Shown here piece by piece: positions 25,268 to 33,758 of a stretch of 64,000 nt of DNA (positions within the stretch are counted from its first letter, which is position 1; each line of letters starts with the position of its first letter). The notes under the pieces are model-generated. The model was not told the DNA's origin, made no database searches, and saw only the letters and a list, made by a program, of their open reading frames with translations. Source of the DNA: Peptoniphilus lacydonensis (lineage in GTDB: Bacteria > Bacillota > Clostridia > Tissierellales > Peptoniphilaceae); the NCBI RefSeq assembly GCF_900106515.1, contig NZ_FNWF01000003.1, positions 1,240,001 through 1,304,000 of the forward strand. The letters run 5' to 3'. The position numbers were made by a program, and so were the translations under genes.

Positions 25268-26084
25268 CAAGTTTATTATTTGTGCTCTAAGGGAAGACAT
25301 GACTAATGGTGATATTACTACAGATGCAATTTTAAAAGATGAAATGGCAGAAGTAAGTTTATTTTCAAAAGATAGAGGAATTATTGCGGGTCTTGATGTA
25401 TTTAAGCGTGTATTTGAAATATTAGACGAAGATGCAAGTTTTGAATTTAATTTTTCTGATGGCGATGAAGTTAATAAATTTGAATTAATAGGAAAAATAA
25501 AGGCAAAAGCTAGGGCAATCTTAGAAGGGGAAAGAACTGCTTTAAATTATTTGCAGAGGATGAGTGGGATTGCTACTTATACTAGAAAAATTGTAGATAC
25601 TCTTGATAGTGATTCTGTAAAGATTTTAGACACGAGAAAGACTACACCAGGCATGAGAATTTTTGAAAAATATGCAGTAACTCTTGGGGGTGCTTATAAT
25701 CACAGATATAATTTGTCTGATGGAATAATGGTAAAGGACAATCACATAGATGCAACTGGCGGAATAAAAAATGCAGTTGAAAAAGTAAGAAGAGTAAATC
25801 CCTTTGTCAAAAAAATAGAAGTTGAAGTTGAAAATTTTGATGAACTAAAAGAAGCACTAGAAGCAAAGGCTGATATAATTATGTTAGACAACATGAAGAT
25901 ATCAGAAATAAAAGAAGCTTGCAAGATTATTAATAAGAGGGCGATAATCGAGTGTTCTGGTAATATTAGCCTTGAAAATATTAACAATTATAAGAACTTA
26001 GACATTGATTATATTTCATCTGGTGCCATAACGTACAAGGCTGGAGTACTGGACTTATCTATGAAGAATTTAAAAATTTATTGA
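25239..26084 (+). CDS. nadC: Nicotinate-nucleotide pyrophosphorylase (carboxylating)
   Basis: Quinolinate phosphoribosyltransferase, 281 residues: quinolinate plus PRPP gives nicotinate mononucleotide and CO2. Typical segments are REDMTNGDITTDAIL, ERTALNYLQRMSGIAT, LDTRKTTPGMRIFEKYAV, GGAYNHRYNLSDGIMVKDNH and the closing EVEVENFDELKEAL and IECSGNISLENI. The start lies inside nadB (29-bp overlap), so translation is likely coupled. Followed 7 bp later by the regulator gene. Confidence 0.96.
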   Translation: MRELKPIVIDKFIICALREDMTNGDITTDAILKDEMAEVSLFSKDRGIIAGLDVFKRVFEILDEDASFEFNFSDGDEVNKFELIGKIKAKARAILEGERTALNYLQRMSGIATYTRKIVDTLDSDSVKILDTRKTTPGMRIFEKYAVTLGGAYNHRYNLSDGIMVKDNHIDATGGIKNAVEKVRRVNPFVKKIEVEVENFDELKEALEAKADIIMLDNMKISEIKEACKIINKRAIIECSGNISLENINNYKNLDIDYISSGAITYKAGVLDLSMKNLKIY

Positions 26085-26091
26085 GGGAAAT

Positions 26092-26601
26092 ATGAAGGAA
26101 CCAGAAATACGAAGAGATGAACTATTAAAATATCTATTTGAAAACCAAAGACCAATATCGGGAGAAAAATTGGCAGAAAAATTTGAAGTTACTAGGCAAG
26201 TAATAGTTCAAGATATAGCAATAATTAGAGCTAGCGGAAATAATATTGTTTCAACTAATAGGGGTTATTATCTAAACGAAGAGAGAACTCAAAAAGTTTT
26301 CAAAGTTAAACATAACGATAGAGAAATAAATAAAGAATTAAATGCAATTGTAGACCTTGGTGGAAGAGTAAAAGATGTAATAGTCCACCACAAAGTTTAT
26401 GGTGAGATAAAAAAAGACTTAAACTGTTCATCTAGGAGAGATGTAAAATTATTCTTAGAAAAGATGAATGAAGAAAAGTCAAAGCCCTTGGATGTTTTGA
26501 CTGGTGGAGTTCACTTCCACACAGTTGTCGCAGAAAATGAAGAAATAATTGAAGAAATAGAAATTGTTTTAAAAGAACTTGGATTTTTAATAGAGGATTA
26601 A
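26092..26601 (+). CDS. niaR: NiaR-type transcriptional repressor of NAD synthesis
   Basis: A 169-residue regulator with an N-terminal winged helix-turn-helix of the BirA-like type (RPISGEKLAEKFEVTRQVIV) and a C-terminal 3H domain, named for its three conserved His. Visible His residues are in DVIVHHKVYG, TGGVHFHTV. Members bind nicotinic acid and repress nad and niacin-uptake genes. Its place at the end of nadABC supports autoregulation. Start by ATG with GAGGG upstream. Confidence 0.93.
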   Translation: MKEPEIRRDELLKYLFENQRPISGEKLAEKFEVTRQVIVQDIAIIRASGNNIVSTNRGYYLNEERTQKVFKVKHNDREINKELNAIVDLGGRVKDVIVHHKVYGEIKKDLNCSSRRDVKLFLEKMNEEKSKPLDVLTGGVHFHTVVAENEEIIEEIEIVLKELGFLIED

Positions 26602-26687
26602 TAGACTTATCGAATGTCATAGTAAATGTCTTTGATGTGAAACATATGGAAATAAAGTCTTTTTAGATGTACCAGCAGAGATAAGAG

Positions 26688-26879
26688 ATGAGAGAAGTTA
26701 TTAATGTTGTTTATAAAGACTTTTCTGAATATAGAGCTAGCGGAGTCTTTAAATATGGTGGAGTAAATTATAAGACTAGTAGTACAAATTATATTCGACT
26801 AGCAACTCAACCAAAAGAAGAAGTGAAGTATGTTAAAACTCAAAAATATAATGTAGCAGAAGAAAAACTAAAAGTTTAG
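26688..26879 (+). pseudogene. Short unrecognised fragment, probably decayed
   Basis: Encodes 63 residues with YKDFSEYRASGVFKYGG and an alternating Tyr/Thr-rich tail. The segment just before it reads TYGNKVFLDVPAEIRDE in another frame, which would join smoothly to this piece, suggesting a frameshifted remnant of a longer gene. No good ribosome site. I do not recognise the family. A strong terminator follows, which probably ends the nad operon. Confidence 0.35.
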
Positions 26880-26887
26880 TTATGAGA

Positions 26888-26926
26888 TGTGCCTTCTTTA
26901 CTGGCAAACAGTAAGGAGGGCATTTT
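26888..26926 (+). terminator. Terminator of the nadABC-niaR unit
   Basis: 13-bp stem GCCTTCTTTACTG / CAGTAAGGAGGGC with G-U pairs, 5-nt loop, then TTTTATTTT. Confidence 0.88.
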
Positions 26927-26937
26927 ATTTTATAAAT

Positions 26938-27031
26938 TTTACAAAATTTCACCAGTATTTCACACATTGTAAAATATTTTACACAGAATTTACAATTGTT
27001 ATCTTTTCAATTTACAAATTATTCCTATAAT
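26938..27031 (+). promoter_or_regulatory. Pho-box array and promoter of the pst operon
   Basis: TTTACA or TTTCAC hexamers start at 26938, 26947, 26958, 26978, 26989 and 27011; five of them share an 11-bp phase or close to it (26947/26958; 26978/26989/27011). This matches the PhoP mode of binding to direct repeats spaced by about one helical turn. A TATAAT -10 at 27026-27031 has no good -35, as expected for an activator-dependent promoter. A PhoP/PhoR-like pair is encoded at the end of the operon. Confidence 0.7.
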
Positions 27032-27080
27032 AACGTTGAAATTAAGAAATTATTTTAAAATTATTGAAAGGATGAAGGTA

Positions 27081-28007
27081 ATGGAATTAAAAAAGATTGG
27101 TAAAGTTGGAGTTATTCTTACACTTGCAGCTTCTCTTGTAGCTTGTGGAGGAAATAACAAAAAGGAAGAAACAGCAAATTCTACTAAGGAAAATGCAAAA
27201 CAAGAAGAATCTGGAAAGAACGCAGCTGATCTTGGAACTATTAATGTAATTTCAAGAGAACAAGGTTCTGGTACTAGATCTGCTTTTACTGAACTTACTG
27301 GCGTGCTTGTAAAAGATGGTGATAAAGAAGTTGACAACACTTATGAAGAAGCTGCAGTTGAATCTTCTACTGATGCAGTTCTTACGACTGTACAAAATGA
27401 CAAAGGATCTATTGGGTATATTTCTCTTGGATCACTTAATGACGATGTAAAGGCTGTTAAAGTCGAAGGAGTTGAAGCTACTCCAGAAAATATTAAATCT
27501 GGAGATTACAAACTTGCAAGACCATTTAATGTTGCTTACAAAGCTGATGTAGATGAAAAAGCAAAAGATTTAATTACATTTATTATGTCAGACGAAGGTC
27601 AAAAAATTTGTGAAGAAGAAGGTTATGTTGGAGAAAAAGCTGGAAAAGCTTATGAACCAATTGACAGCGATGCTCACATTACAATAGCAGGATCTACTTC
27701 AGTTACACCTCTAATGGAAAAGCTTGCTGAAGCTTACAAAGTTAAAAATCCAAATGCTAAAATTGATATTCAATCTAATGGTTCTTCTGCTGGTATGACT
27801 GCTGCAATGGAAGGAACTGCTGAACTTGGAATGGCTTCAAGAGAACTTAAAGATGAAGAAAAGAAAGAACTTGAATTCACAGTTATAGCAAGAGATGGTA
27901 TTGCAGTAATTGTAAATAAAGACAATGACGTTGAAGATTTAAGTATGGATCAATTAAAAGACATCTTCACTGGAAAATTAACTGAATGGTCTGAAGCAGG
28001 AAAGTAA
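27081..28007 (+). CDS. pstS: Phosphate-binding lipoprotein PstS with circularly permuted order
   Basis: Lipoprotein of 308 residues: signal peptide with lipobox SLVAC (Cys22) and a Ser/Glu/Lys linker. Normal PstS runs from ITIAGSTSVTP to FTGKxxxW and then on to SRExGSGTR and EEGY. Here residues 53-183 hold the usual second half (INVISREQGSGTR, GSIGYISLGSL, KLARPF, DEGQKICEEEGY) and residues 200-308 the usual first half (ITIAGSTSVTPLMEKL, SNGSSAG, MASRELKDEE, VIARDGIAVIVN, DIFTGKLTEW). The protein ends exactly where normal PstS would enter the second half. Followed by pstC after 19 bp. Confidence 0.93.
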   Translation: MELKKIGKVGVILTLAASLVACGGNNKKEETANSTKENAKQEESGKNAADLGTINVISREQGSGTRSAFTELTGVLVKDGDKEVDNTYEEAAVESSTDAVLTTVQNDKGSIGYISLGSLNDDVKAVKVEGVEATPENIKSGDYKLARPFNVAYKADVDEKAKDLITFIMSDEGQKICEEEGYVGEKAGKAYEPIDSDAHITIAGSTSVTPLMEKLAEAYKVKNPNAKIDIQSNGSSAGMTAAMEGTAELGMASRELKDEEKKELEFTVIARDGIAVIVNKDNDVEDLSMDQLKDIFTGKLTEWSEAGK

Positions 28008-28026
28008 TTTATAAGGAATGAAAAGA

Positions 28027-28935
28027 ATGGAAGATACTAATAAAAAAGTTCTCCATAAAGAAAATCAAAGAAAATCATTTACAAAGGAAGAAGTATTTAA
28101 ATATTTCTTCCTAATTTGTTCTATACTGTCAATTTTTTTCTTACTATTGATATGTGTATTTATTTTTAAAGATTCTTTTGGTTTTATTGCAAAAATTGGA
28201 GGAAAAAACTTTTTACTAAATGACAGTTGGGCACCTATGAATGTGCCACCAAGTTATGGAATACTCCCAATGATTATAGGATCGGTTATGATAACTTTCT
28301 TGTCATGTGTGGCAGCTGTTCCTATTTCAATTATGGTTGCTTGTTACTTGGCATTTGACTGTCCAAATAAAATTTATAGAATTTTAAAGCCTGCACTAAA
28401 TTTAATGACAGGAATTCCATCAATTGTTTATGGTTTTTTTGCTCTAACAATTATAGTGCCAATCAATAGATCGATTTTTGGTGGAACTGGTATGAATATG
28501 CTTTCTGCAGCGATTTTACTTCTCATTATGATCTTGCCAACAATTATTTCTATGGCAGAATCATCTCTTAGAACTGTTCCAAAATCTTTTTATCAAGGAT
28601 CACTTTCACTTGGAGCAACTCACGATGAAACTATAACAAGGGTAATGGTGCCTGCGGCCAAATCAGGTATTTTTGCAGGTATTATTCTTGGAGTTGGACG
28701 TGCAATTGGCGAAACAATGGCGGTTATTTTAGTTGCAGGAAATCAAACTAGACTTACGTTTAATCCACTAAAAGGAGTAAGAACTATGACTACTAATATA
28801 GTAATGGAAATGGCTTATGCAGCAGGCGAACATAGACAAGCTCTTATAGCAACAGCAGCGGTTCTATTTATATTTATTCTTATTATAAATCTTGGATTTT
28901 TTATCTTAAAGAATAGGAGTGAAAACAATGGTTAA
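28027..28935 (+). CDS. pstC: Phosphate ABC transporter permease PstC
   Basis: A 302-residue membrane protein with six hydrophobic segments. GILPMIIGSVMITFLSCVAAVPISI begins the permease core; [15 protein letters not shown] and SLRTVPKSFYQGSLSLGATHDETI, with the EAA-like loop that contacts PstB, are typical of PstC. The ATG at 28027 is 9 bp after AAGGA; an in-frame ATG at 28018 abuts the site. It overlaps pstA by 8 bp. Confidence 0.95.
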   Translation: MEDTNKKVLHKENQRKSFTKEEVFKYFFLICSILSIFFLLLICVFIFKDSFGFIAKIGGKNFLLNDSWAPMNVPPSYGILPMIIGSVMITFLSCVAAVPISIMVACYLAFDCPNKIYRILKPALNLMTGIPSIVYGFFALTIIVPINRSIFGGTGMNMLSAAILLLIMILPTIISMAESSLRTVPKSFYQGSLSLGATHDETITRVMVPAAKSGIFAGIILGVGRAIGETMAVILVAGNQTRLTFNPLKGVRTMTTNIVMEMAYAAGEHRQALIATAAVLFIFILIINLGFFILKNRSENNG

Positions 28936-29809
28936 ATATGTTACTATTGCTATTTTATTAATAATAATTGCTGCAGTTAGTTTTCTTCATCATGCAAAGG
29001 GATTGTCTTTTTATAGAATTTTTACAAGGCTTTTTTCTGGTATGACTTTTGCAGTTCTTGTGTTTATAGTTCTTTTTGTTGTACTAAAGGGTGCAATGTC
29101 CTTTAGACCAGAAATGCTTTCTTTTAAATATACTACGGAGAATGTTTCGATGGGTCCTGCTATTGTAACTACACTTTTGACAGTTTTGCTTGCAATTTTA
29201 TTTGCATCTCCAATTGGTATTTTTACAGCTATATTCCTAGTTGAATATACGGATGTTGAAAATAAACTTGTAAAAGCAATTAGACTTGCCACAGAAACTC
29301 TTGCGGGAATTCCTTCAATTGTATATGGACTTTTTGGAATGCTATTTTTTGGACTTAAACTTAAACTTGGATTTTCAGTAATTTCAGGTGTTTTGACAGT
29401 GTCAATAATGATACTACCAATAATAATGAGAGCAACAGAAGAGGCTTTAAAATCTGTTCATCCATCAGTTAGACAAGGTTCCTTTGCACTGGGAGCAGGA
29501 AAGTTAAGGACAATTTTTAAAGTTGTACTTCCAATTGCAATTCCAGGAATTTTATCTGGAATAATTTTGTCAGTGGGACGTGTAGTAGGAGAAACGGCTG
29601 CGCTAATGTACACTTTGGGAACTTCGACATCAATGCCAACATCTTTAAATGTATCATCAAGAACTCTTGCGCTTCATATGTATGTACTTTCATCTGAAGG
29701 TAAGCATGTTGGAGAAGCATATGCAACAGGAATGGTACTTTTAATACTTGTTCTTATTATTAACTGGTCATCAACAAAGCTTGCAAATAAATTAAGTGAG
29801 GTAGAATAA
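28928..29809 (+). CDS. pstA: Phosphate ABC transporter permease PstA
   Basis: The 293-residue second permease, with six hydrophobic segments. [16 protein letters not shown] and [27 protein letters not shown] carry the PstA coupling loop. The ATG at 28928 is preceded by AGGAG inside the end of pstC (8-bp overlap). pstB follows 1 bp after the stop. Confidence 0.95.
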   Translation: MVKYVTIAILLIIIAAVSFLHHAKGLSFYRIFTRLFSGMTFAVLVFIVLFVVLKGAMSFRPEMLSFKYTTENVSMGPAIVTTLLTVLLAILFASPIGIFTAIFLVEYTDVENKLVKAIRLATETLAGIPSIVYGLFGMLFFGLKLKLGFSVISGVLTVSIMILPIIMRATEEALKSVHPSVRQGSFALGAGKLRTIFKVVLPIAIPGILSGIILSVGRVVGETAALMYTLGTSTSMPTSLNVSSRTLALHMYVLSSEGKHVGEAYATGMVLLILVLIINWSSTKLANKLSEVE

Positions 29810-29810
29810 A

Positions 29811-30566
29811 TTGAACTCAAAAATGAAAGTAGAAGATTTAGATTTATATTATGGAGATTTTCAAGCTCTTCACAATATAAATCTTGATATAAGAGAAAAT
29901 GAAATATTATCTTTTATAGGGCCTTCTGGATGTGGAAAGTCAACTTTATTAAAATGTTTAAATAGAATGAATGACTTGGTTGTAGGTTGTAAAATAGACG
30001 GCAAGATAACTCTAGATGGTGAAGATATTTATAGAAAAAACTATGATGTAAATAAACTTAGAAAAAGAGTGGGGATGGTTTTTCAACAACCAAATCCATT
30101 TCCAATGAGTATTTATGAAAATATTGCTTATGGACCAAAAACTCATGGAATAAAAAACAAATCAGAATTAGATGAAATAGTAGAATCATCTCTTAAACAA
30201 GCTGCCATTTGGGAAGAAGTAAAAGACGAATTAAATAAATCTGCACTTTCTCTTTCAGGTGGACAACAACAAAGACTTTGCATAGCAAGAGCAATTGCAG
30301 TAAATCCAGAAGTCATCTTAATGGATGAGCCAACTTCTGCCCTTGATCCGATTTCTACAGGAAAGATTGAGGATTTGGCACAGGAATTGAAAGAAGATTA
30401 CACAATTGTAATGGTAACTCATAATATGCAACAAGCATCAAGAATTTCTGACAAAACTGCCTTTTTCCTTCATGGTATTATTGTAGAGTATGGAAACACA
30501 ATAGATGTATTTACAAATCCAAAGGAAGAGAAGACAGAATTATATGTTACAGGAAGGTTTGGCTAA
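29811..30566 (+). CDS. pstB: Phosphate ABC transporter ATPase PstB
   Basis: Cytoplasmic ATPase of 251 residues driving phosphate import. Walker [11 protein letters not shown]-loop [16 protein letters not shown], signature [14 protein letters not shown], Walker [14 protein letters not shown] and switch His in MVTHNMQQA are all present. The start is TTG at 29811, 9 bp after GAGG; the next ATG is too far from that site. Its last base is shared with the phoU start (TAATG). Confidence 0.97.
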   Translation: MNSKMKVEDLDLYYGDFQALHNINLDIRENEILSFIGPSGCGKSTLLKCLNRMNDLVVGCKIDGKITLDGEDIYRKNYDVNKLRKRVGMVFQQPNPFPMSIYENIAYGPKTHGIKNKSELDEIVESSLKQAAIWEEVKDELNKSALSLSGGQQQRLCIARAIAVNPEVILMDEPTSALDPISTGKIEDLAQELKEDYTIVMVTHNMQQASRISDKTAFFLHGIIVEYGNTIDVFTNPKEEKTELYVTGRFG

Positions 30567-31195
30567 TGAGAAAAAAATTTGACGAAGAACTTAGACATTT
30601 AAATAATTTACTTTTAGAAATGTCCATGTTAATAGAAAGTTCTATAAAAAAAGCAATATCTTTGTTAGATGAAAAGGATGAAAAAGTTGCAGAAGAAGTT
30701 TCAGATTATGAAGAAAGAATAGATGTCTATGAAGGAATCATTCAAAAGCAATGTTTAAGACTTTTTGTTGAACAACAACCAGCAGCAGGAGATCTTAGAA
30801 GAGTTTCAGCTGCTCTAAAGATGATTACAGATATGGAAAGAATTGGCGATAATGCAAGAGATATTGCAGAAATTTGCATGGTTCTTCCAGATGATTATGA
30901 TACAAATAGGTTTCCTCTTGTAAAACAGATGGCAGAGGCGACTATTAACATTGTAAATAATTCTATTGATTCCTTTGTAAATTTAGATATTGATTCTGCA
31001 AATAAAATAAATGAAGAAGATGACGAAGTAGATAATTATTTTGTGATGATAAGAGATGAATTAATTGATATAATTAAATCAGATTTTGACCCTGCAGCTG
31101 CTATTGACTTTATAATGATTGCAAAATATTTGGAAAGAATTGCAGATCACGCTGTCAATATTGCTCAGTGGGTAATATTTTCTATAGAAGGATGA
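30566..31195 (+). CDS. phoU: PhoU phosphate signalling protein
   Basis: A 209-residue all-helical protein of two PhoU repeats with metal-binding motifs DMERIGDNARDIAE and YLERIADHAVNIAQ. It links the Pst transporter to the sensor kinase and restrains Pho signalling when phosphate is plentiful. The start overlaps the pstB stop by one base, and the response regulator follows 4 bp after its stop, giving a complete transport-sensing operon. Confidence 0.96.
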   Translation: MRKKFDEELRHLNNLLLEMSMLIESSIKKAISLLDEKDEKVAEEVSDYEERIDVYEGIIQKQCLRLFVEQQPAAGDLRRVSAALKMITDMERIGDNARDIAEICMVLPDDYDTNRFPLVKQMAEATINIVNNSIDSFVNLDIDSANKINEEDDEVDNYFVMIRDELIDIIKSDFDPAAAIDFIMIAKYLERIADHAVNIAQWVIFSIEG

Positions 31196-31199
31196 TTTA

Positions 31200-31880
31200 A
31201 TGCTTATTTATGTTGTTGAAGATGATACTTCCATTTTAAAACTAATAGAATATTCTCTTAGAAGTAAGGGTTATGAAGTGAATTGTTTTGAAAATGGAAA
31301 TGACTTTTTTGAAAAATTAAACGAGAAAAAGCCAGATATTGTACTTCTTGATATAATGCTTCCAGACATTGATGGAATTGAGATTTTAAAGAGATTAAAA
31401 GAAAAAGATGATAATGAAGATATCTGGGTAGTTATGATCACTGCGAAGACTTCTGAGTATGATATTATATCTGCACTTGATAGTGGTGCTGATGATTATA
31501 TTAAAAAGCCTTTTTCAGTAATGGAACTTTTGTCGAGAGTTGGGGCAATTGCAAGACGAGCAAGTACTAGTGAAAAAGATAAAAACATCTTAGAATTTAA
31601 TGGAATTGTCATGAACAATTTAAAGAGAGTTGTTACAATAGATGGCAAAGAAGTTGAGTTTACTTTTAAAGAGTATGAACTTTTAAAATATTTAATTTTA
31701 AATAAAAACATTGTAATATCTCGTGAAAAACTTTTGAATTATATTTGGGGATATGATTATGAAGGCGAAACTCGCACTGTGGATATGCACATAAAACTTT
31801 TAAGAGATAAATTAAAGGAAAAGAGAAATTATATAAAGACGATTAGAGGCGTGGGATACATGCTTTCAGCAAAGGATTAG
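31200..31880 (+). CDS. phoP: OmpR-family response regulator, PhoP/PhoB-like
   Basis: A 226-residue regulator. The receiver domain has the acidic pair EDD (residues 7-9), phospho-acceptor Asp51 in LLDIMLPDIDG and Lys in KKPFSVMELLSR. The C-terminal winged helix includes FTFKEYELLKYLI, GETRTVDMHIKLLRDKL and IRGVGYML. Placed directly after phoU and before the kinase, so it very likely activates the pst promoter through the 11-bp-phased repeats. The gene name is by context. Confidence 0.92.
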   Translation: MLIYVVEDDTSILKLIEYSLRSKGYEVNCFENGNDFFEKLNEKKPDIVLLDIMLPDIDGIEILKRLKEKDDNEDIWVVMITAKTSEYDIISALDSGADDYIKKPFSVMELLSRVGAIARRASTSEKDKNILEFNGIVMNNLKRVVTIDGKEVEFTFKEYELLKYLILNKNIVISREKLLNYIWGYDYEGETRTVDMHIKLLRDKLKEKRNYIKTIRGVGYMLSAKD

Positions 31881-31882
31881 AA

Positions 31883-33571
31883 ATGAAAAAAAGATTTTTT
31901 AAATATCTTCTTGGAATTTCTCTTTTAACACTTTTCCTCTCTACAATAGCTTCAATGTTTATTTATTATTCTGTTTATGTAGATAGATCCAATAAAGATC
32001 TTTCAAATATTGTAATGTCAATTGGAGAAACTTTAAACAGAATTGATGATGATGAAGATTATTTAAAGGACTTGGCAAAGAAAAAGAGGGATTTTAGAAT
32101 TACTCTTATAAAAGAAGACGGAGATGTCATTTTTGATTCTTCAAAAGATCCCAAGCTTTTGCCAACTCATAGCGATAGACCAGAAGTTATTAAGGCAAAG
32201 AAAAGTGGATTTGCATCAGTTGAAAGATACTCTAATACTCTTTCAAAAGACCTTTATTATGTCAGCTTGAAACTTGATGATGGAAATATAATAAGAGTTT
32301 CAAGAGAAATGGATAATCTTTTGGGAGCATTTACTAAAGTTCTTCCAATAGATGTAATTATGTCCATTTTAGTTTTTATAGTTGCAGCATTAGTGTCAAA
32401 AAGACTCACTAAAAAAACTTTTGAACCTCTTAACAATCTTAAAGAAGATTTGACGAATATAAATACTGAAAAATTTCCAGAAATTAGTCCCTTTATAAAT
32501 AAAATAAACAAACAGAATAAAACAATAAAGGATAATTATAAAGAGATTAGAAGAGAAAGGGATACAATTGATACCATTTTAAAAAATATGAAAGAGTCAC
32601 TTATAATAATCGACGAAAATAAAAATTTACTCTCTGTAAATAATTCTGCAAAAGAACTTTTTAATTCAAAAAGAGAATTAATTGGAGAAAATATTTTAAA
32701 TTTAATAAGAGATGACGAACTTTTAAAATTAATAGACGATGCTCTTATGGGAAAAAGCGTAGAGTCCATTACAAATATTGGAAATAGAGAATTTAAATTC
32801 TATGTAAATCCAGTTTTCGAAGATAAAAAAGTTCGTGGCGTAGTGATTTTACTTATTGACGAAACTGAAGAAATTAGAGCATTAAGACTTCGTGAAGAAT
32901 TTTCTTCAAATGTTAGTCACGAGCTTAAAACTCCACTTACTTCAATTTGTGGATTTTCTGAACTTTTAGTAAATGGAATGGTTGATGAAGAAAATAAAAA
33001 TGAATTTTACAAATTGATTTATGACGATTCAAAAAGACTTTTAAATTTAATTGAAGACATAATGAAAATTTCTGGATTAGAAAGTGACGAAGCTTTCTCA
33101 AGAGAAGAAATTGATTTAAGGGAACTTATTTCAGATATTTTAAAAGCACAAAGAAACTTAATTGAAGAAAAAAACATTTCTACAAAAGTAACAGGAAATG
33201 GAAAAGTCTTTGAAAATAAAACCATGATGTGGGAACTTTTTGCAAATATTATCAACAATGGACTCAAGTATAATAAAGACAATGGGAAATTAGATGTAAA
33301 AATAGATGAAAGTGAAGAAAATTATGAAGTGTTGATAACAGATACAGGAATAGGGATTCCTTCAGAAGATCTTTCAAGGATTTTTGAAAGATTTTATCGT
33401 GTTGACAAGTCTAGATCACGAAAGATTGGGGGAACTGGACTTGGACTTTCAATTGTAAAACATGTCTTGCAGTCAATTGATGGCAAGTTAGAAATAAGTT
33501 CTAAACTTGGAATGGGAACTAGTTTTAAAATAATTTTGAAGAAAAATAGAGATAAAATTGAAAAAGAATAA
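31883..33571 (+). CDS. phoR: PhoR-like sensor histidine kinase
   Basis: A 562-residue membrane kinase: membrane helices at about 9-30 and 155-178, an extracytoplasmic region between them, a short HAMP-like linker, a PAS domain (about 225-325), the dimerisation domain with His346 in SSNVSHELKTPLTS and a C-terminal ATPase domain with N, G1 (DTGIGIPSEDLSRIFERFYR) and G2 (GGTGLGLSIVKH) boxes. It starts 2 bp after the regulator stop. The PAS-containing layout is that of PhoR, which senses PstSCAB-PhoU state. Confidence 0.93.
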   Translation: MKKRFFKYLLGISLLTLFLSTIASMFIYYSVYVDRSNKDLSNIVMSIGETLNRIDDDEDYLKDLAKKKRDFRITLIKEDGDVIFDSSKDPKLLPTHSDRPEVIKAKKSGFASVERYSNTLSKDLYYVSLKLDDGNIIRVSREMDNLLGAFTKVLPIDVIMSILVFIVAALVSKRLTKKTFEPLNNLKEDLTNINTEKFPEISPFINKINKQNKTIKDNYKEIRRERDTIDTILKNMKESLIIIDENKNLLSVNNSAKELFNSKRELIGENILNLIRDDELLKLIDDALMGKSVESITNIGNREFKFYVNPVFEDKKVRGVVILLIDETEEIRALRLREEFSSNVSHELKTPLTSICGFSELLVNGMVDEENKNEFYKLIYDDSKRLLNLIEDIMKISGLESDEAFSREEIDLRELISDILKAQRNLIEEKNISTKVTGNGKVFENKTMMWELFANIINNGLKYNKDNGKLDVKIDESEENYEVLITDTGIGIPSEDLSRIFERFYRVDKSRSRKIGGTGLGLSIVKHVLQSIDGKLEISSKLGMGTSFKIILKKNRDKIEKE

Positions 33572-33573
33572 TA

Positions 33574-33608
33574 AAAAAAGGCTGGCTTGTAATGGTCAGT
33601 TTTTTTGT
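33574..33608 (+). terminator. Terminator of the pst-pho operon
   Basis: AAAAAGGCTG / CAGTTTTTTT stem (G-U pairs) with a 12-nt loop and a T run, just after the kinase stop. Confidence 0.65.
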
Positions 33609-33673
33609 TGTTTCTATAATTATGATTAGTAGTAAATTTCCAGTATACATTGTTAAATAAAACGATTGTTTTT

Positions 33674-33682
33674 TGGTATAAT
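33674..33682 (+). promoter_or_regulatory. Extended -10 promoter of the ABC island
   Basis: TG-G-TATAAT (TATAAT at 33677-33682) without a clear -35, about 75 bp before the first gene. Confidence 0.5.
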
Positions 33683-33758
33683 TAAAATGTATTAATTGAT
33701 TAACAAGTACTTGTTTTTAATTTAGATAATAGCATATTTTATATAAATAGAGGATAAA

